Notes under the pieces: generated by a model
The model's input: only the letters and a program-made list of their open reading frames with translations
What the model was told of the DNA's origin: nothing
Databases searched by the model: none
DNA from: Nocardia paucivorans NBRC 100373
Lineage (GTDB): Bacteria; Actinomycetota; Actinomycetes; Mycobacteriales; Mycobacteriaceae
DNA: 64,000 nucleotides
Direction: 5' to 3'
NCBI RefSeq assembly: GCF_000308675.1
Contig: NZ_BAGE01000039.1
Span: 1 to 64,000, forward strand
Shown here: in pieces, positions 8,402-17,319 of the stretch
How the letters are laid out: every line of letters begins with the position of its first letter
How positions within the stretch are numbered: the first letter of the stretch is position 1
Made by a program: the position numbers and the translations under genes

Positions 8402-8971
8402 TCAGCATGCGCCGTGGCGATGGTTCGGACAAGCCCACCCGTCGGGTCGGCGCGGGGCGGACAGGGGCCCGGTGATGGTGCCCAGCACGGAGTCGACGAG
8501 TTCGGTTGCGGAGGTGCCGAACATGGCGCTGCGCTTGTCGAGTTGACCGTCCAACCACAGCGCGGCGATATCGTGACCGAGGGCCCATTCCGTGACGGCG
8601 ACCGTTTCGGCGCGGTCGGCCGCGAGGTCTCCTGCCGCGACGCAGTCGGCGACGGCGTCGGTGAGCACACCGAACGCGGCCTCACCGGCCACACGGGTGT
8701 CCGGGTGTTTGTCGGGCTGCGAAAGTTCCGGACGGAACATCAACCGGAAATAGCCGGGACGATGGATGGCGAATTGCACATAGGCCGCGCCCATGGCGGT
8801 CAGCGCGGCGACCGGGGTGGGTGCCGTATTTCCAGCGGTGGTCAGATCCGCGGCGAGGAGGCGAAATCCCTCGGTGGACAGGGCGGCCAGTAGGGCGGCG
8901 CGGTCGGTGAAGTGGTGATAGGGCGCGCCGGAGCTGACCCCGGCCTCGCGGGCGACCCGGCGCAGGCTCAC
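8402..8971 (-). CDS. TetR-family regulator (WHG-type C-terminal domain), N-terminus possibly truncated
   Basis: The recognition helix region SLRRVAREAGVSSGAPYHHF is a clear TetR HTH, and the C-terminal part (GAAYVQFAIHRPGYFRLMF) is the TetR_C_33/WHG ligand domain. The only normal start is GTG 8971, which would remove helix 1. Upstream in the same frame the codons still read LPAACLRLIETEGIAAV, exactly the expected helix 1, but a TGA at 9023-9025 closes the frame and no ATG, GTG or TTG lies between. Either a CTG at 9017-9019 is used or the gene has lost its real start. It diverges from the frameshifted epimerase gene. Confidence 0.7.
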   Translation of the reverse strand: MSLRRVAREAGVSSGAPYHHFTDRAALLAALSTEGFRLLAADLTTAGNTAPTPVAALTAMGAAYVQFAIHRPGYFRLMFRPELSQPDKHPDTRVAGEAAFGVLTDAVADCVAAGDLAADRAETVAVTEWALGHDIAALWLDGQLDKRSAMFGTSATELVDSVLGTITGPLSAPRRPDGWACPNHRHGAC

Positions 8972-9068
8972 CGCTGCGATGCCCTCGGTTTCGATCAGCC
9001 GCAGGCAGGCGGCCGGCAGTGTTCAGATGCTCGCTCGCATCGGCACCCGCGGAAGAGATGGAAGAAAT

Positions 9069-10155
9069 ATGAGCACCCGGGTTCTCGTCACCGGCGCAGC
9101 GGGTTTCGTCGCCGGACATGTCATCGTCGAACTTCTCGACCACGGTTACGCGGTGCGTGGCACCGTCCGAAACCCACGTGATGCCCACAAATACGCACAT
9201 CTGGTCGACCACGCCTCCCGCGTCGGGGGCGCACTCGCCATCGTCGGCGCCGACCTCGATCGCGACGAGGGCTGGTCCGACGCTGTCGCGGACTGCGAGC
9301 ATGTGCTACATATCGCCCCACCGTTTCCGTCGACCCCGCCGAACGACGCCCGAGAATTGATCCACCCCCGCCGTCGACGGCACCCTGCGGGTATTGCGGG
9401 CCTGCGCCGCGGCCGACCACGTGCGTCGGATGGTGGTGACCTCATCGGTCGCGGCGATCGCATACGGACACGACGACGCGCTGCGCACCGAAGCGGACTG
9501 GACGATCGTGGAACGCAGCCCCGCCTATCCGCAGAGCAAAACGCCGGCCGAACGCGCTGCGTGGGATTTCATCGCCGCCCTGCCCGTCGATCGCGGTTTG
9601 GAGCTGGTCGTGGCCAACCCGGGTATGGTCCTCGGGCCGATACTGTCACCGGAGACGAGCACCTCACACGAACCGGTACGCCGCCTGTTCGAGGGCGCGG
9701 CCCCCGGTGTGCCGCGAGTGGGGTGGGCGGTGGTCGACGTCCGAGATCTGGCGGTGGCGCACCGGCTCGCAATGGAGACACCGGAGGCGGCCGGGAATCG
9801 CTATATCTGCGCCGGCGAGCACCTCTGGATGCGAGAGATGGCCGAGGTGCCGGCCGAGGAGTTCGACCCCCGCGGTTTTCGCATACCCACCCGCGGTCTG
9901 CCCGACCTGTTGGTGCGCGCGGTTGCGCTCGTGGACCGCGACCTGCGGCTGACCGTGCCCACCTTGGGACGGGTGGAACGGTTCGGTGCCGACAAGGCGC
10001 GGCGTGATCTGGGGTGGACGATGCGTCCCGTGCGAGAGACTCTGCGCGATACCGCCGACAGCCTGCTCCGACACGAAGTGGTGGCCGCGCCGAGAGTGAA
10101 GGCCGGGGTGCGGTTCGGCCGGTATCCGGGAGCGGCGAAAACCATCGAGGCGTGA
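9069..10155 (+). pseudogene. NAD-dependent epimerase/dehydratase, frameshifted
   Basis: Two frames together encode one extended SDR protein of about 360 residues related to dihydroflavonol-reductase-like enzymes. The first, from ATG 9069, carries the NAD-binding VTGAAGFVAGHV; it loses the family pattern after RELIHP. The second picks up at once with VDGTLRVLRACAAADHV and continues through the SPAYPQSK catalytic Tyr-x-x-x-Lys region to TGA 10155. Removing one C from the run CCCCC at 9365-9369 restores a continuous frame. It is either a true +1 frameshift or a sequencing error. It diverges from the TetR gene, its likely regulator. Confidence 0.85.
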
Positions 10156-10243
10156 GCGACCGGATATGCCGGTGGTCACCTCCCGGCCCTCCGTGCCGCA
10201 TAGGGTCGTTGTATCCGGAGCCGGGGACCGGTAGACAGAATTT

Positions 10244-11125
10244 GTGAACGCAGAGCGTGGTTTTCGATTCGGTGTCAATATGCTGCTTCCGCAATCGCGC
10301 AAGCAGTGGGTGGACAAATGCCGGCGCGCCGAAGCCCTGGGCTACGACGTCATCGGGGTGGCCGATCACCTCGGTCTGGTTCCGCCGTTTCCCGCGATCG
10401 TATTGGCCGCCGAGGCCACCGAACGGGTGCGGTTGACCACCTTCGTTCTCAACGCGCCGTTCTACAACCCGGTTCTGCTGGCCCGGGAGGCCGCGGGAAC
10501 CGATCTGTTCGTCGACGGACGGTTGGAGCTGGGACTCGGCGCGGGATACGTCCGCGAGGAATTCGACGCCGCCCGGATCCCGTTCGGTACGGGCGGGCAA
10601 CGGGTCGAGCAGCTGGAGCACACCGTGACCACATTGCGCAGGTTGTTCACGGATCCGAACCACGAGCCGCGCCCAGCGCAGGCGGGCGGGCCGCCGTTGC
10701 TCATCGCCGGTTGGGGTGATCGACTGCTGGGGCTGGCCGCCCGATATGCCTCGGTGGTGGCATTCACGGGCGCGCCGTCGACCTCCGCGGGCACGCTGCG
10801 GTTCGCGACGCCCGACGAGATCGACGATCGGGTCGACCATGTGCGCAAGGCCCTGGGGCAGCGCGCACACGAGGTGGAACTGAACATTCTCGTGCAGGCC
10901 GTGGTACCGCCCGAACAGCGCGCCGATTTCCTGGACGAATACGGCTCCAAGGTTGCACCGGAAACACTGGCGAACCTGGACGAACTACCGACGATACTGC
11001 TGGGCACCCCGCAGGAGATCGCCGATCGGCTGCGCGCGAACCGGGAACGGTTCGGCTTCGACTACATCACCGTGCTCGAGTCGAGCATGGAGGCATTCGC
11101 GCCGGTCATCGAGCTGCTGCGCTGA
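10244..11125 (+). CDS. LLM-class F420-dependent oxidoreductase
   Basis: A 293-residue member of the luciferase-like monooxygenase superfamily, in the subgroup that uses coenzyme F420. The N-terminal barrel strand RFGVNMLLP, GVADHLGL in the place of the usual hydride-acceptor pocket, LGLGAGYVREEFDAARIPF and the C-terminal LGTPQEIADRLRANRERFGF match the family pattern. Substrate is unknown. GTG 10244 is the start; its ribosome site is weak. The gene ends one base before the convergent methyltransferase gene. Confidence 0.85.
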   Translation: MNAERGFRFGVNMLLPQSRKQWVDKCRRAEALGYDVIGVADHLGLVPPFPAIVLAAEATERVRLTTFVLNAPFYNPVLLAREAAGTDLFVDGRLELGLGAGYVREEFDAARIPFGTGGQRVEQLEHTVTTLRRLFTDPNHEPRPAQAGGPPLLIAGWGDRLLGLAARYASVVAFTGAPSTSAGTLRFATPDEIDDRVDHVRKALGQRAHEVELNILVQAVVPPEQRADFLDEYGSKVAPETLANLDELPTILLGTPQEIADRLRANRERFGFDYITVLESSMEAFAPVIELLR

Positions 11126-11755
11126 TCACCGCGCCGATATCGCCAGGTCCGAACCTATCCGATCGGCCGGTCGCCGGGCGGGGTTGCGCCAGCGCAGAGT
11201 GTAGCGCCACATCAGCCGTCGGCGGATCCGCGCCCCCGGCAGGATCTCGGCCGCCGCCGTGCGGATCTGCCCGATGGTTTCGACGGGATCGCGCAGGGTC
11301 ACGTCCGGGTCGCCGCGGCGGTGGCGGTGCAGGGCTTGGACCACCGAGGTCGCGGGCAACAGTGGTAGGTAGCCGAAATCGTGGCGCGGGGTCGACTTCC
11401 ACAGCCCGATCACGAGCAGCAGTCCGCCGGGAGCGACGAGCCGACGCAGCGCGGTGAGGCCTTCGACGAGCGGAACGTGGTGGAGGACGGCGACCGCGGT
11501 CACCACCTCGAATGTGCCGGTTGTCCGGCGGAAATCCTCCTGCCGGAACCGCACCTGCGGCGCGGGGTCGGCGTGGTCGAGGACCTGGGCGTCGGAATCC
11601 ACGCCGAGCACGGACTCGCAGCGCGTGGCGAGTTTGCGCGCCAACAGGCCGTCGCCACAACCGACGTCCAATGCGGTGGCGACCGAATCGGGAAGCTGTC
11701 GCAGCAGCCACGGGTGATAGTGGGTGTTGTGGTTCCAGTACGGGTCGCGTCTCAT
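11126..11755 (-). CDS. Class I SAM-dependent methyltransferase
   Basis: A 209-residue methyltransferase with a standard Rossmann core. Motif I is ALDVGCGDGLLARKL, motif II is SVLGVDSD, and the LVAPGGLLLVIGLW strand corresponds to motif III. The opening YWNHNTHYHPWLL is shared with a group of actinobacterial methyltransferases of unknown substrate. It is followed closely by the convergent LLM gene and has a 140-bp gap upstream before the monooxygenase gene. No substrate can be proposed from context. Confidence 0.82.
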   Translation of the reverse strand: MRRDPYWNHNTHYHPWLLRQLPDSVATALDVGCGDGLLARKLATRCESVLGVDSDAQVLDHADPAPQVRFRQEDFRRTTGTFEVVTAVAVLHHVPLVEGLTALRRLVAPGGLLLVIGLWKSTPRHDFGYLPLLPATSVVQALHRHRRGDPDVTLRDPVETIGQIRTAAAEILPGARIRRRLMWRYTLRWRNPARRPADRIGSDLAISAR

Positions 11756-11897
11756 TCGGACACGGTACCGAGACCGTGTGGCCCCGTTGTGGGCGTGATC
11801 CGACGGCCCGCCTGCGGATCGATTAGTATGAACCCTCGGTCACAGGCAAAGGTGCTTTCGGCGTGCCCGGGCACCGATGCGACAGACGGGAGCGCAG

Positions 11898-13448
11898 ATG
11901 GCGCGACATGTCGACGTACTGATAATCGGGGCCGGCCTGTCCGGTATCGATGTGGCCTGTCACCTGACGAAGGAGCGAACCGGGCGCAGTTACGCCATCC
12001 TGGAGCGGCGCACCGCCATGGGCGGCACCTGGGATCTGTTCCGTTATCCGGGTATCCGCTCCGATTCGGATATGTATTCCTTCGGCTATGGCTTCCGGCC
12101 CTGGCGGGGCACGAAAATGCTGGCCGACGGCGCGAGTATTCGCCGCTATATTCGGGAAACCGCCGACGAATACGGGGTCACTCCGCATATTCGTTTCGGC
12201 CGGCGGGTGGTGTCGGCGAGTTGGTCCAGCGCGGACAACCGGTGGACGGTGCGCGCGGTGATCGAACAGGACGGCGAGGAGGAGAGCGGCGAGGAGGAGA
12301 TCTGGACCGCCGATTTCCTGGCCGGCTGCACCGGCTACTACGACTACGACAACGGTTATCGGCCGAAATTCGCGGGGGAGGAGAAGTTCGGCGGACGGAT
12401 CGTCCACCCTCAGCACTGGCCGCCGGACCTGGACTACCGCGGTAAACGGGTTGTGGTGATCGGCAGCGGGGCGACCGCTGTCACGCTGATCCCGTCCCTG
12501 GTCGATGAAGCCGAACACGTGACCATGCTGCAGCGGTCGCCCAGCTATATCGTCTCCATCCCGGCCGATGATCCGGTCGCGGTGGGGCTGGTGAACATCC
12601 GGGCGCCGGCGCAGTTCACCTACCGGTTGGGTCGGGCCCGCAATATCGCCCTGCAGCAGGGCAGTTATCAGCTGTCACGGCGCCGACCGGAGTTCACCCG
12701 GCGGCTGTTTTTGAACTGGGTGCGCCGGGCGGTCGGCCCGAATATCGATATGCGGCATTTCACGCCGAACTACGCCCCCTGGGACCAGCGGTTGTGTGTG
12801 GTGCCCGACGGAGACCTGTTCGAGGCGCTGCGCCGTGGGGACGCCTCGGTCGTCACCGATCACATCGACACCTTCACCGAAACCGGTATCCGGGTGGCCG
12901 CCGGAATGGAGATACCCGCCGATATCGTCGTCACCGCCACCGGGCTGACCATTCAGATCCTGGGCGGCGCGACCGTCGATATCGACGGCGAACCGGTCGT
13001 CATGCGGGAGCGGGTCATGTACAAGGGCGCCCTGGTCGACGGAATCCCCAACGCCATGATGGTCCTCGGCTATGTCAACGCGTCCTGGACACTCAAGGCC
13101 GATCTGGCCGCGGAGTATTTCTGTCGGGTGCTGAACCTGATGCGCGACAAGGGATTCACCCGTTTCGTCGCCCGAGCCCGCGACCGCGACCGTTCGACGG
13201 AATCGGTAATGGGCGGAGCGCTGACCTCCGGCTATATCGAGCGGGGCGACGCGGTGATGCCCCGGCAGGGCACCGGGGGGCCGTGGAAGGTGGTCAACAG
13301 CTACTTTCGCGATCGAACCTATCTGCGCAACAGCCCGATCCAGGACGGCATACTCACCTTCACCGACGCTCACGGCGCGCAGACGACGGGAGCCCCGCGA
13401 CGGAAGATGCCCGTCCGGCTGCCGCTCATCGGCGCCCGCTTCGACTGA
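11898..13448 (+). CDS. FAD-containing Baeyer-Villiger-type monooxygenase
   Basis: A 516-residue flavoprotein monooxygenase, similar to the EthA/BVMO group. It has the FAD-binding IIGAGLSGIDVA, the Baeyer-Villiger fingerprint with F, H and WP correctly spaced (FGGRIVHPQHWP), and a second dinucleotide site VIGSGATAVTL for NADPH. Enzymes of this group insert oxygen next to ketones or oxidise sulfides; in mycobacteria a relative activates ethionamide. ATG 11898 is chosen because a GGGAG site lies just upstream; the frame extends seven codons further. The gene stands alone between divergent and co-directional neighbours. Confidence 0.88.
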   Translation: MARHVDVLIIGAGLSGIDVACHLTKERTGRSYAILERRTAMGGTWDLFRYPGIRSDSDMYSFGYGFRPWRGTKMLADGASIRRYIRETADEYGVTPHIRFGRRVVSASWSSADNRWTVRAVIEQDGEEESGEEEIWTADFLAGCTGYYDYDNGYRPKFAGEEKFGGRIVHPQHWPPDLDYRGKRVVVIGSGATAVTLIPSLVDEAEHVTMLQRSPSYIVSIPADDPVAVGLVNIRAPAQFTYRLGRARNIALQQGSYQLSRRRPEFTRRLFLNWVRRAVGPNIDMRHFTPNYAPWDQRLCVVPDGDLFEALRRGDASVVTDHIDTFTETGIRVAAGMEIPADIVVTATGLTIQILGGATVDIDGEPVVMRERVMYKGALVDGIPNAMMVLGYVNASWTLKADLAAEYFCRVLNLMRDKGFTRFVARARDRDRSTESVMGGALTSGYIERGDAVMPRQGTGGPWKVVNSYFRDRTYLRNSPIQDGILTFTDAHGAQTTGAPRRKMPVRLPLIGARFD

Positions 13449-13565
13449 GCGTCGGGCCGCCACTCACGGCTCGGGTCCCGTTCTCCCACAACGTCCGGAG
13501 AGCAGCGTGGTCCCGATATCCGCACCGGGGTCCGATTCGTGCGCCCGGCTCGGTAGCGTGGCGAT

Positions 13566-14939
13566 ATGACCGAGCGGTTGGTGATCATCGGCGGCGACGC
13601 GACCGGAATGTCCGCGGCATCCCAGGCGCGCCGGCTGCGTGGCCCCGACGAACTGGAGATCGTGGTGTTCGAACGTGGCCGACACACCTCGTATTCGGCC
13701 TGCGGCATCCCGTACTGGATCGCCGGTGATGTCGAAAGCCGCGACCGGCTCATAGCGCGCACACCCGAAGAGCATCGGTCCCGGCACATCGATGTGAGGT
13801 TGGGGACCGAGGCGATCGAACTCGATATCGCGGGCCGGTGGGTGCGCACCCGGGATCGGAACACCGGTGCCGAGAACCGAATCGGTTACGACGAACTCGT
13901 TCTGGCCACCGGCGCGCGCCCGATCCGTCCGCCGCTGCCCGGTATCGATGCTCTCGGCGTGCACGGGGTGCAGACCCTCGACGACGGGGAAGCGCTGCTC
14001 GATACGCTCACCACGACCGACGGCCGGCGCGCCGTGGTCGTGGGGGCGGGATATATCGGGGTGGAGATGGCGGAGGCGCTGATCCGCCACGGTTTCGAGG
14101 TCACCATGGTCTATCGGGGTGCGGAACCGATGGCGACCCTGGATCCGGATATGGGGGCCCTGGTGCGCACCGCGCTGTGCGATATGGGGGTGCGGGTTGT
14201 CGGCGACGCCGAGGTGACCGAGATCCGCACCGACGACACCGGCCGGGCCCGCGCGGTCGTCGCCGCGGGGCGGGAATACCCGGCGGACGTGGTGGTCCTG
14301 GGCATGGGTGTCCGCCCGGAGACCGATCTGGCGCGGGCCGCGGGGCTGCCGATCGGCGCGTATGGCGGCCTGCTCACCGACAGCGCCATGCGGGTGTGCG
14401 GCCACGACGATATCTGGGCGGGCGGCGACTGTGTGGAAGTGCTCGAACTCGTCAGTGGGATGCGACGACATATCCCACTCGGCACCCACGCCAACAAACA
14501 CGGTCAGGTCATAGGGTCGAATATCGGCGGGGGATATGCCACCTTCCCCGGTGTCGTCGGCACCGCCGTGAGCAAGGTCTGCGGCCTGGAGGTGGCCCGA
14601 ACCGGGCTACGGGAGAAGGATGCCCACGCCGCCGGACTGCAATTCGTCACCGCCACCATCGAATCCACCAGTCGCGCCGGTTACTACCGCAATCCTTCCC
14701 CGATGACGGTGAAAATGATCGCCGAACGCCGAACCGGGCGATTGCTGGGAGTGCAGATCGTCGGTCGGGAAGGGGCCGCAAAGCGCGTCGATATCGCGGC
14801 CGTCGCGCTCACCGCCGGTATGACCGTCGAACAGGTGACCGCCCTGGACCTCGGGTATGCGCCGCCGTTCTCTCCGGTGTGGGATCCCGTACTGGTGGCC
14901 GCCCGGAAAACGGCGCGAGCGGTGTGGGAACGCGGGTGA
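13566..14939 (+). CDS. FAD-dependent pyridine nucleotide-disulfide oxidoreductase, CoA-disulfide reductase-like
   Basis: A 457-residue flavoprotein. The N-terminal VIIGGDATGMSAA binds FAD, and the single redox cysteine sits in YSACGIPYW near residue 43, as in CoA-disulfide reductase and NADH oxidase rather than in enzymes with a CxxxxC pair. VVVGAGYIGVEMAEAL is the NAD(P)H site, DDIWAGGDC the second FAD motif, and a dimerisation domain fills the last 120 residues. It probably reduces a small-molecule disulfide or persulfide. The gene is 117 bp downstream of the monooxygenase on the same strand but has its own spacing, so co-transcription is uncertain. Confidence 0.85.
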   Translation: MTERLVIIGGDATGMSAASQARRLRGPDELEIVVFERGRHTSYSACGIPYWIAGDVESRDRLIARTPEEHRSRHIDVRLGTEAIELDIAGRWVRTRDRNTGAENRIGYDELVLATGARPIRPPLPGIDALGVHGVQTLDDGEALLDTLTTTDGRRAVVVGAGYIGVEMAEALIRHGFEVTMVYRGAEPMATLDPDMGALVRTALCDMGVRVVGDAEVTEIRTDDTGRARAVVAAGREYPADVVVLGMGVRPETDLARAAGLPIGAYGGLLTDSAMRVCGHDDIWAGGDCVEVLELVSGMRRHIPLGTHANKHGQVIGSNIGGGYATFPGVVGTAVSKVCGLEVARTGLREKDAHAAGLQFVTATIESTSRAGYYRNPSPMTVKMIAERRTGRLLGVQIVGREGAAKRVDIAAVALTAGMTVEQVTALDLGYAPPFSPVWDPVLVAARKTARAVWERG

Positions 14940-15071
14940 GTCGGCTTGCGCCACCACGGCGTACTATCGTCGATCGATAGTATGAATGGCCCCGGATACA
15001 GGGGGCGGTGTGCGGACCCGCCGGGCGGTGCTCGACACCTATCGGGAACAGCGGAGGAACACGGCGGTCGG

Positions 15072-16211
15072 ATGAGTTCCGAGATGAATTCCGGGCACGC
15101 GGAGCCCGGAGCGCACCCATTCGACACGGCGACCGAACCCATCGCCGTTCCGTCCGGTAACCGTATGGTCGGTGAGGCACCGATCTTTTCGACGGGAGTG
15201 GATCCGGTGGACGTCACTCGGCCGGTTATTCACCGCGCGGCCCTGCCCGACGACACACGCTCCGATGTGGTCTGTGTGAACTGTGGGACCCAGGCGCGCG
15301 GTCCGCGCTGCCCGAACTGCGACCACCCGCACCGAGTGCAGGATCGATTCGACGCCGACCTGGGCGCGGCTTTTCTGGTCACCGACCGGGGCGTCGTGCA
15401 CTCCCGTAACGAGGACGCGGTGGCCGCCGCTGTGTTCAACGATTCCGCCGCGAGACGGTCGATCACCGTGCTCGCCGTCTCCGACGGAGTGTCCTCTTCA
15501 CCCGAACCGCAGGTGGCGTCCGCGACCGCGGTACGCACCGGGGTGGAGGCCTGTCTGTCGGCGCTGGCCGGTGGCCGCACCCCCGAGGAAGCGACCGCGG
15601 CGGGGTTGGCCGCCGCCTCCGAGGCGGTGCGCAACCTGGCTCCGGCCGAGAGCGACGCGCCGTCGTGCACCTATGTGTCGGCGATCGTGCTCACCGATTT
15701 CACCGGCCGGACCACCGTGACCGTGGCCAATGTCGGGGACAGTCGCGCCTACTGGTTGGCGGCCGGGAACGTAGCGCCGAATGCCGCGCCGCCGACCGAT
15801 CGGGTGGTCGCCGGGGAGCCCGAGGGTGCTGTCGCCTCCCGCCGGCTCACCGTCGACGACTCCTGGGCCCAGGCCCTCGTCGACGCGGGCGCCATGGATG
15901 AGGAGACGGCGATGGCCGATCCCCGCGCCCATACCCTCATGCGCTGGTTGGGCGCCGATGCCGGCCCTCAGCCGTGGTCGGCCAGCAGTATTCGGACCTA
16001 CCACCCGACGGGTTCCGGCGCGCTGCTGCTGTGCACCGACGGGTTGTGGAACTACCTATCGGATCCGGCCGCCCTGGCGCGGCGGGCACTGGCCTCTCCA
16101 CCGGCCGAAGCCGCCCGGGAGCTCGTCGACTTCGCCGTGGTGTCCGGTGGCAACGACAACATCACCGTCGCCCTCGCGCCGATACCCTCGCCCGGTCTCA
16201 CCGCTCAGTGA
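15072..16211 (+). CDS. PP2C-type Ser/Thr protein phosphatase with N-terminal zinc ribbon
   Basis: A 379-residue protein. Near residues 65-85 a four-cysteine zinc ribbon, CVNC and CPNC with a short spacer, precedes a PP2C domain. Metal and phosphate-binding motifs are present: DRGVVHSRNEDA, AVSDGVSSS, NVGDSRAYW, LCTDGLWNYL and NDNITVAL. PP2C enzymes of this type reverse Ser/Thr kinase signalling; the linked zinc ribbon suggests a docking role, as in bacterial kinase/FHA systems with zinc-ribbon heads. No kinase gene is nearby. ATG 15072 is preferred; the frame runs upstream to a TTG. It overlaps the end of the UsfY-like gene on the other strand by a few bases. Confidence 0.88.
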   Translation: MSSEMNSGHAEPGAHPFDTATEPIAVPSGNRMVGEAPIFSTGVDPVDVTRPVIHRAALPDDTRSDVVCVNCGTQARGPRCPNCDHPHRVQDRFDADLGAAFLVTDRGVVHSRNEDAVAAAVFNDSAARRSITVLAVSDGVSSSPEPQVASATAVRTGVEACLSALAGGRTPEEATAAGLAAASEAVRNLAPAESDAPSCTYVSAIVLTDFTGRTTVTVANVGDSRAYWLAAGNVAPNAAPPTDRVVAGEPEGAVASRRLTVDDSWAQALVDAGAMDEETAMADPRAHTLMRWLGADAGPQPWSASSIRTYHPTGSGALLLCTDGLWNYLSDPAALARRALASPPAEAARELVDFAVVSGGNDNITVALAPIPSPGLTAQ

Positions 16212-16570
16212 CCGCGCTGGTCGAAGAGTGAGGCGCCCTCCCGCATCTTGACCCGGCGGTGTTCGGCGAGCACGATCGCCACGCCCCCTATCAGGAGCAC
16301 CGCGGTGGCGATTCCGCCGATGATCGCCCAGCCTTCGAATCCGTAACCGGCGGCGGTCAGGGTGAGGGCCAGACCTATCAGTCCCAGCGCCACCATGATG
16401 ATGCCCGGCCAGTTGCGTGTGTCCTCGATGGTCTCGCCGGCATGAGAGCGAGTGGTTCGCGGTTCGTCGGGGAAGCTGTGAGCGCGTAACGGGGCGCCGC
16501 CCTCGCGGTGGGGACGGTTGGGGTCGTTCGCGCCGGAAGCCCGGATGGGATCGTTCGCTCCGGCAGCCAT
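16205..16570 (-). CDS. usfY: UsfY-like stress membrane protein
   Basis: A 121-residue protein. After a hydrophilic N-terminus it has the block RTTRSHAGETIEDTRNWPG, then two membrane helices (about residues 52-72 and 78-98) and the tail AEHRRVKMREG. This layout matches mycobacterial UsfY, whose gene lies upstream of the anti-sigma/sigF operon. Function is unknown. The start ATG 16570 has GGAAAGGA upstream. A GGGTAT element and an upstream GGAT fit the general-stress sigma consensus, and the divergent ChaB gene has a mirrored copy. Adjacent genes are also stress-like, supporting a sigma-B/F regulon. Confidence 0.72.
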   Translation of the reverse strand: MAAGANDPIRASGANDPNRPHREGGAPLRAHSFPDEPRTTRSHAGETIEDTRNWPGIIMVALGLIGLALTLTAAGYGFEGWAIIGGIATAVLLIGGVAIVLAEHRRVKMREGASLFDQRGH

Positions 16571-16604
16571 GGGGTGTCCTTTCCGTTCGCTGTTTTCGCG
16601 GCGA

Positions 16605-16630
16605 ATACCCGGGTGCGGCGAGACCAATCC
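16605..16630 (-). promoter_or_regulatory. Stress-sigma-type promoter for the UsfY-like gene
   Basis: On the minus strand GGAT (16627-16630) and GGGTAT (16605-16610) are separated by 16 bases, fitting GNNT-N14-16-GGGTAY, the consensus for Streptomyces sigma-B and related sigma-F promoters. It lies 35 bases upstream of the start. Confidence 0.55.
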
Positions 16631-16644
16631 CCCCGGGCACACGT

Positions 16645-16669
16645 GATTGGCCTTCCGATGCCCGGGTAT
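16645..16669 (+). promoter_or_regulatory. Stress-sigma-type promoter for the ChaB-like gene
   Basis: GATT (16645-16648) and GGGTAT (16664-16669) are 15 bases apart, fitting GNNT-N14-16-GGGTAY. CCCGGGTAT at 16661-16669 is the exact reverse complement of ATACCCGGG at 16605-16613, so the two divergent promoters are mirror images. Confidence 0.55.
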
Positions 16670-16751
16670 CCGCCGGAGACGGACACGGTTGTCCGGGCGG
16701 TGCGACGGAGACCGCAGAAAACGCTTCCCGAGCGATCGAAGGAGGTCAGGG

Positions 16752-17174
16752 ATGCCGAAGACCACGCAGCGAGGTTCGGTCGTGAAATCCGAGCTGCCCG
16801 ACACGCTGAAGCGCTCCGATGAGAAAGCGCAGCGCACCTTCGCCAAGGCGCACGACTCCGCACTCGAACAGTACGGCAGTGAGTCCCGCGCCCACCGGGT
16901 CGCCTACGACGCGTTGAAGCACGGTTACGAGAAGGTGGGCGATCACTGGGAGGCCAAGAAGGAAGGTAGGGGGCCTTCCGATGAACGAGCCGAACACGGC
17001 GGTCCCGATGCCACGGGTGCGACCGCTTCCGGGGTTGATGCGAAGGCATCCAAGCGGCATCTGCTGGAGGTGGCGGGTCGGTTATCGATCCGCGGTCGAT
17101 GGAAGATGACCAAGCACGAGCTGATCTCCGCGATCCGTCGGGCGAACCGCCGCGCCGACCGCGCTCATCGGTGA
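16752..17174 (+). CDS. ChaB-like protein with Rho-N-type C-terminal domain
   Basis: A 140-residue protein. The first 65 residues match the ChaB family (LPDTLKRSDEKAQRTFAKAHDSALEQYG, then GYEKVGDHWE), which was first named from a cation-transport locus but whose role is not known. A Gly/Asp-rich linker follows, and the last 45 residues (ASKRHLLEVAGRLSIRGRWKMTKHELISAIRRAN) form a SAP/Rho-termination-like helix pair that could bind nucleic acid. GGAGG lies six bases before ATG 16752. The gene is divergent from the UsfY-like gene with a stress-type promoter, so it is likely part of the general stress response. Confidence 0.8.
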   Translation: MPKTTQRGSVVKSELPDTLKRSDEKAQRTFAKAHDSALEQYGSESRAHRVAYDALKHGYEKVGDHWEAKKEGRGPSDERAEHGGPDATGATASGVDAKASKRHLLEVAGRLSIRGRWKMTKHELISAIRRANRRADRAHR

Positions 17175-17197
17175 GCACCACCTGGGGCCGGGCGATG

Positions 17198-17217
17198 ATG
17201 GACATTCGATTGTCCAT
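17198..17217. promoter_or_regulatory. 7-bp inverted repeat next to a stress-type promoter
   Basis: ATGGACA (17198-17204) and TGTCCAT (17211-17217) are perfect inverted copies around TTCGAT. The element touches the -35 box of the promoter for the 103-residue protein gene and also follows the end of the ChaB-like gene, so it could be an operator or a weak terminator. Confidence 0.45.
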
Positions 17218-17218
17218 G

Positions 17219-17244
17219 GTTTGCACTATTGCGCGGGCGGGTAC
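17219..17244 (+). promoter_or_regulatory. Sigma-B/F-type promoter upstream of the 103-residue protein gene
   Basis: GTTT (17219-17222) and GGGTAC (17239-17244) are separated by exactly 16 bases, a textbook match for actinobacterial sigma-F/sigma-B promoters. Transcription should start near 17252, some 70 bases before the ATG. Confidence 0.65.
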
Positions 17245-17319
17245 AAAGCGGAGAAGACGGTGCGGGTCCTCACTCACCCGGCCGGTGACCCGTACGCACC
17301 TACCGCAAGGAGGTTCGTC

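Noticed and set aside
7255..8694. 479-residue version of the phosphodiesterase-type protein
   Set aside because: The extra 100 residues overlap the TetR gene and do not match the family; ATG 8394 fits.
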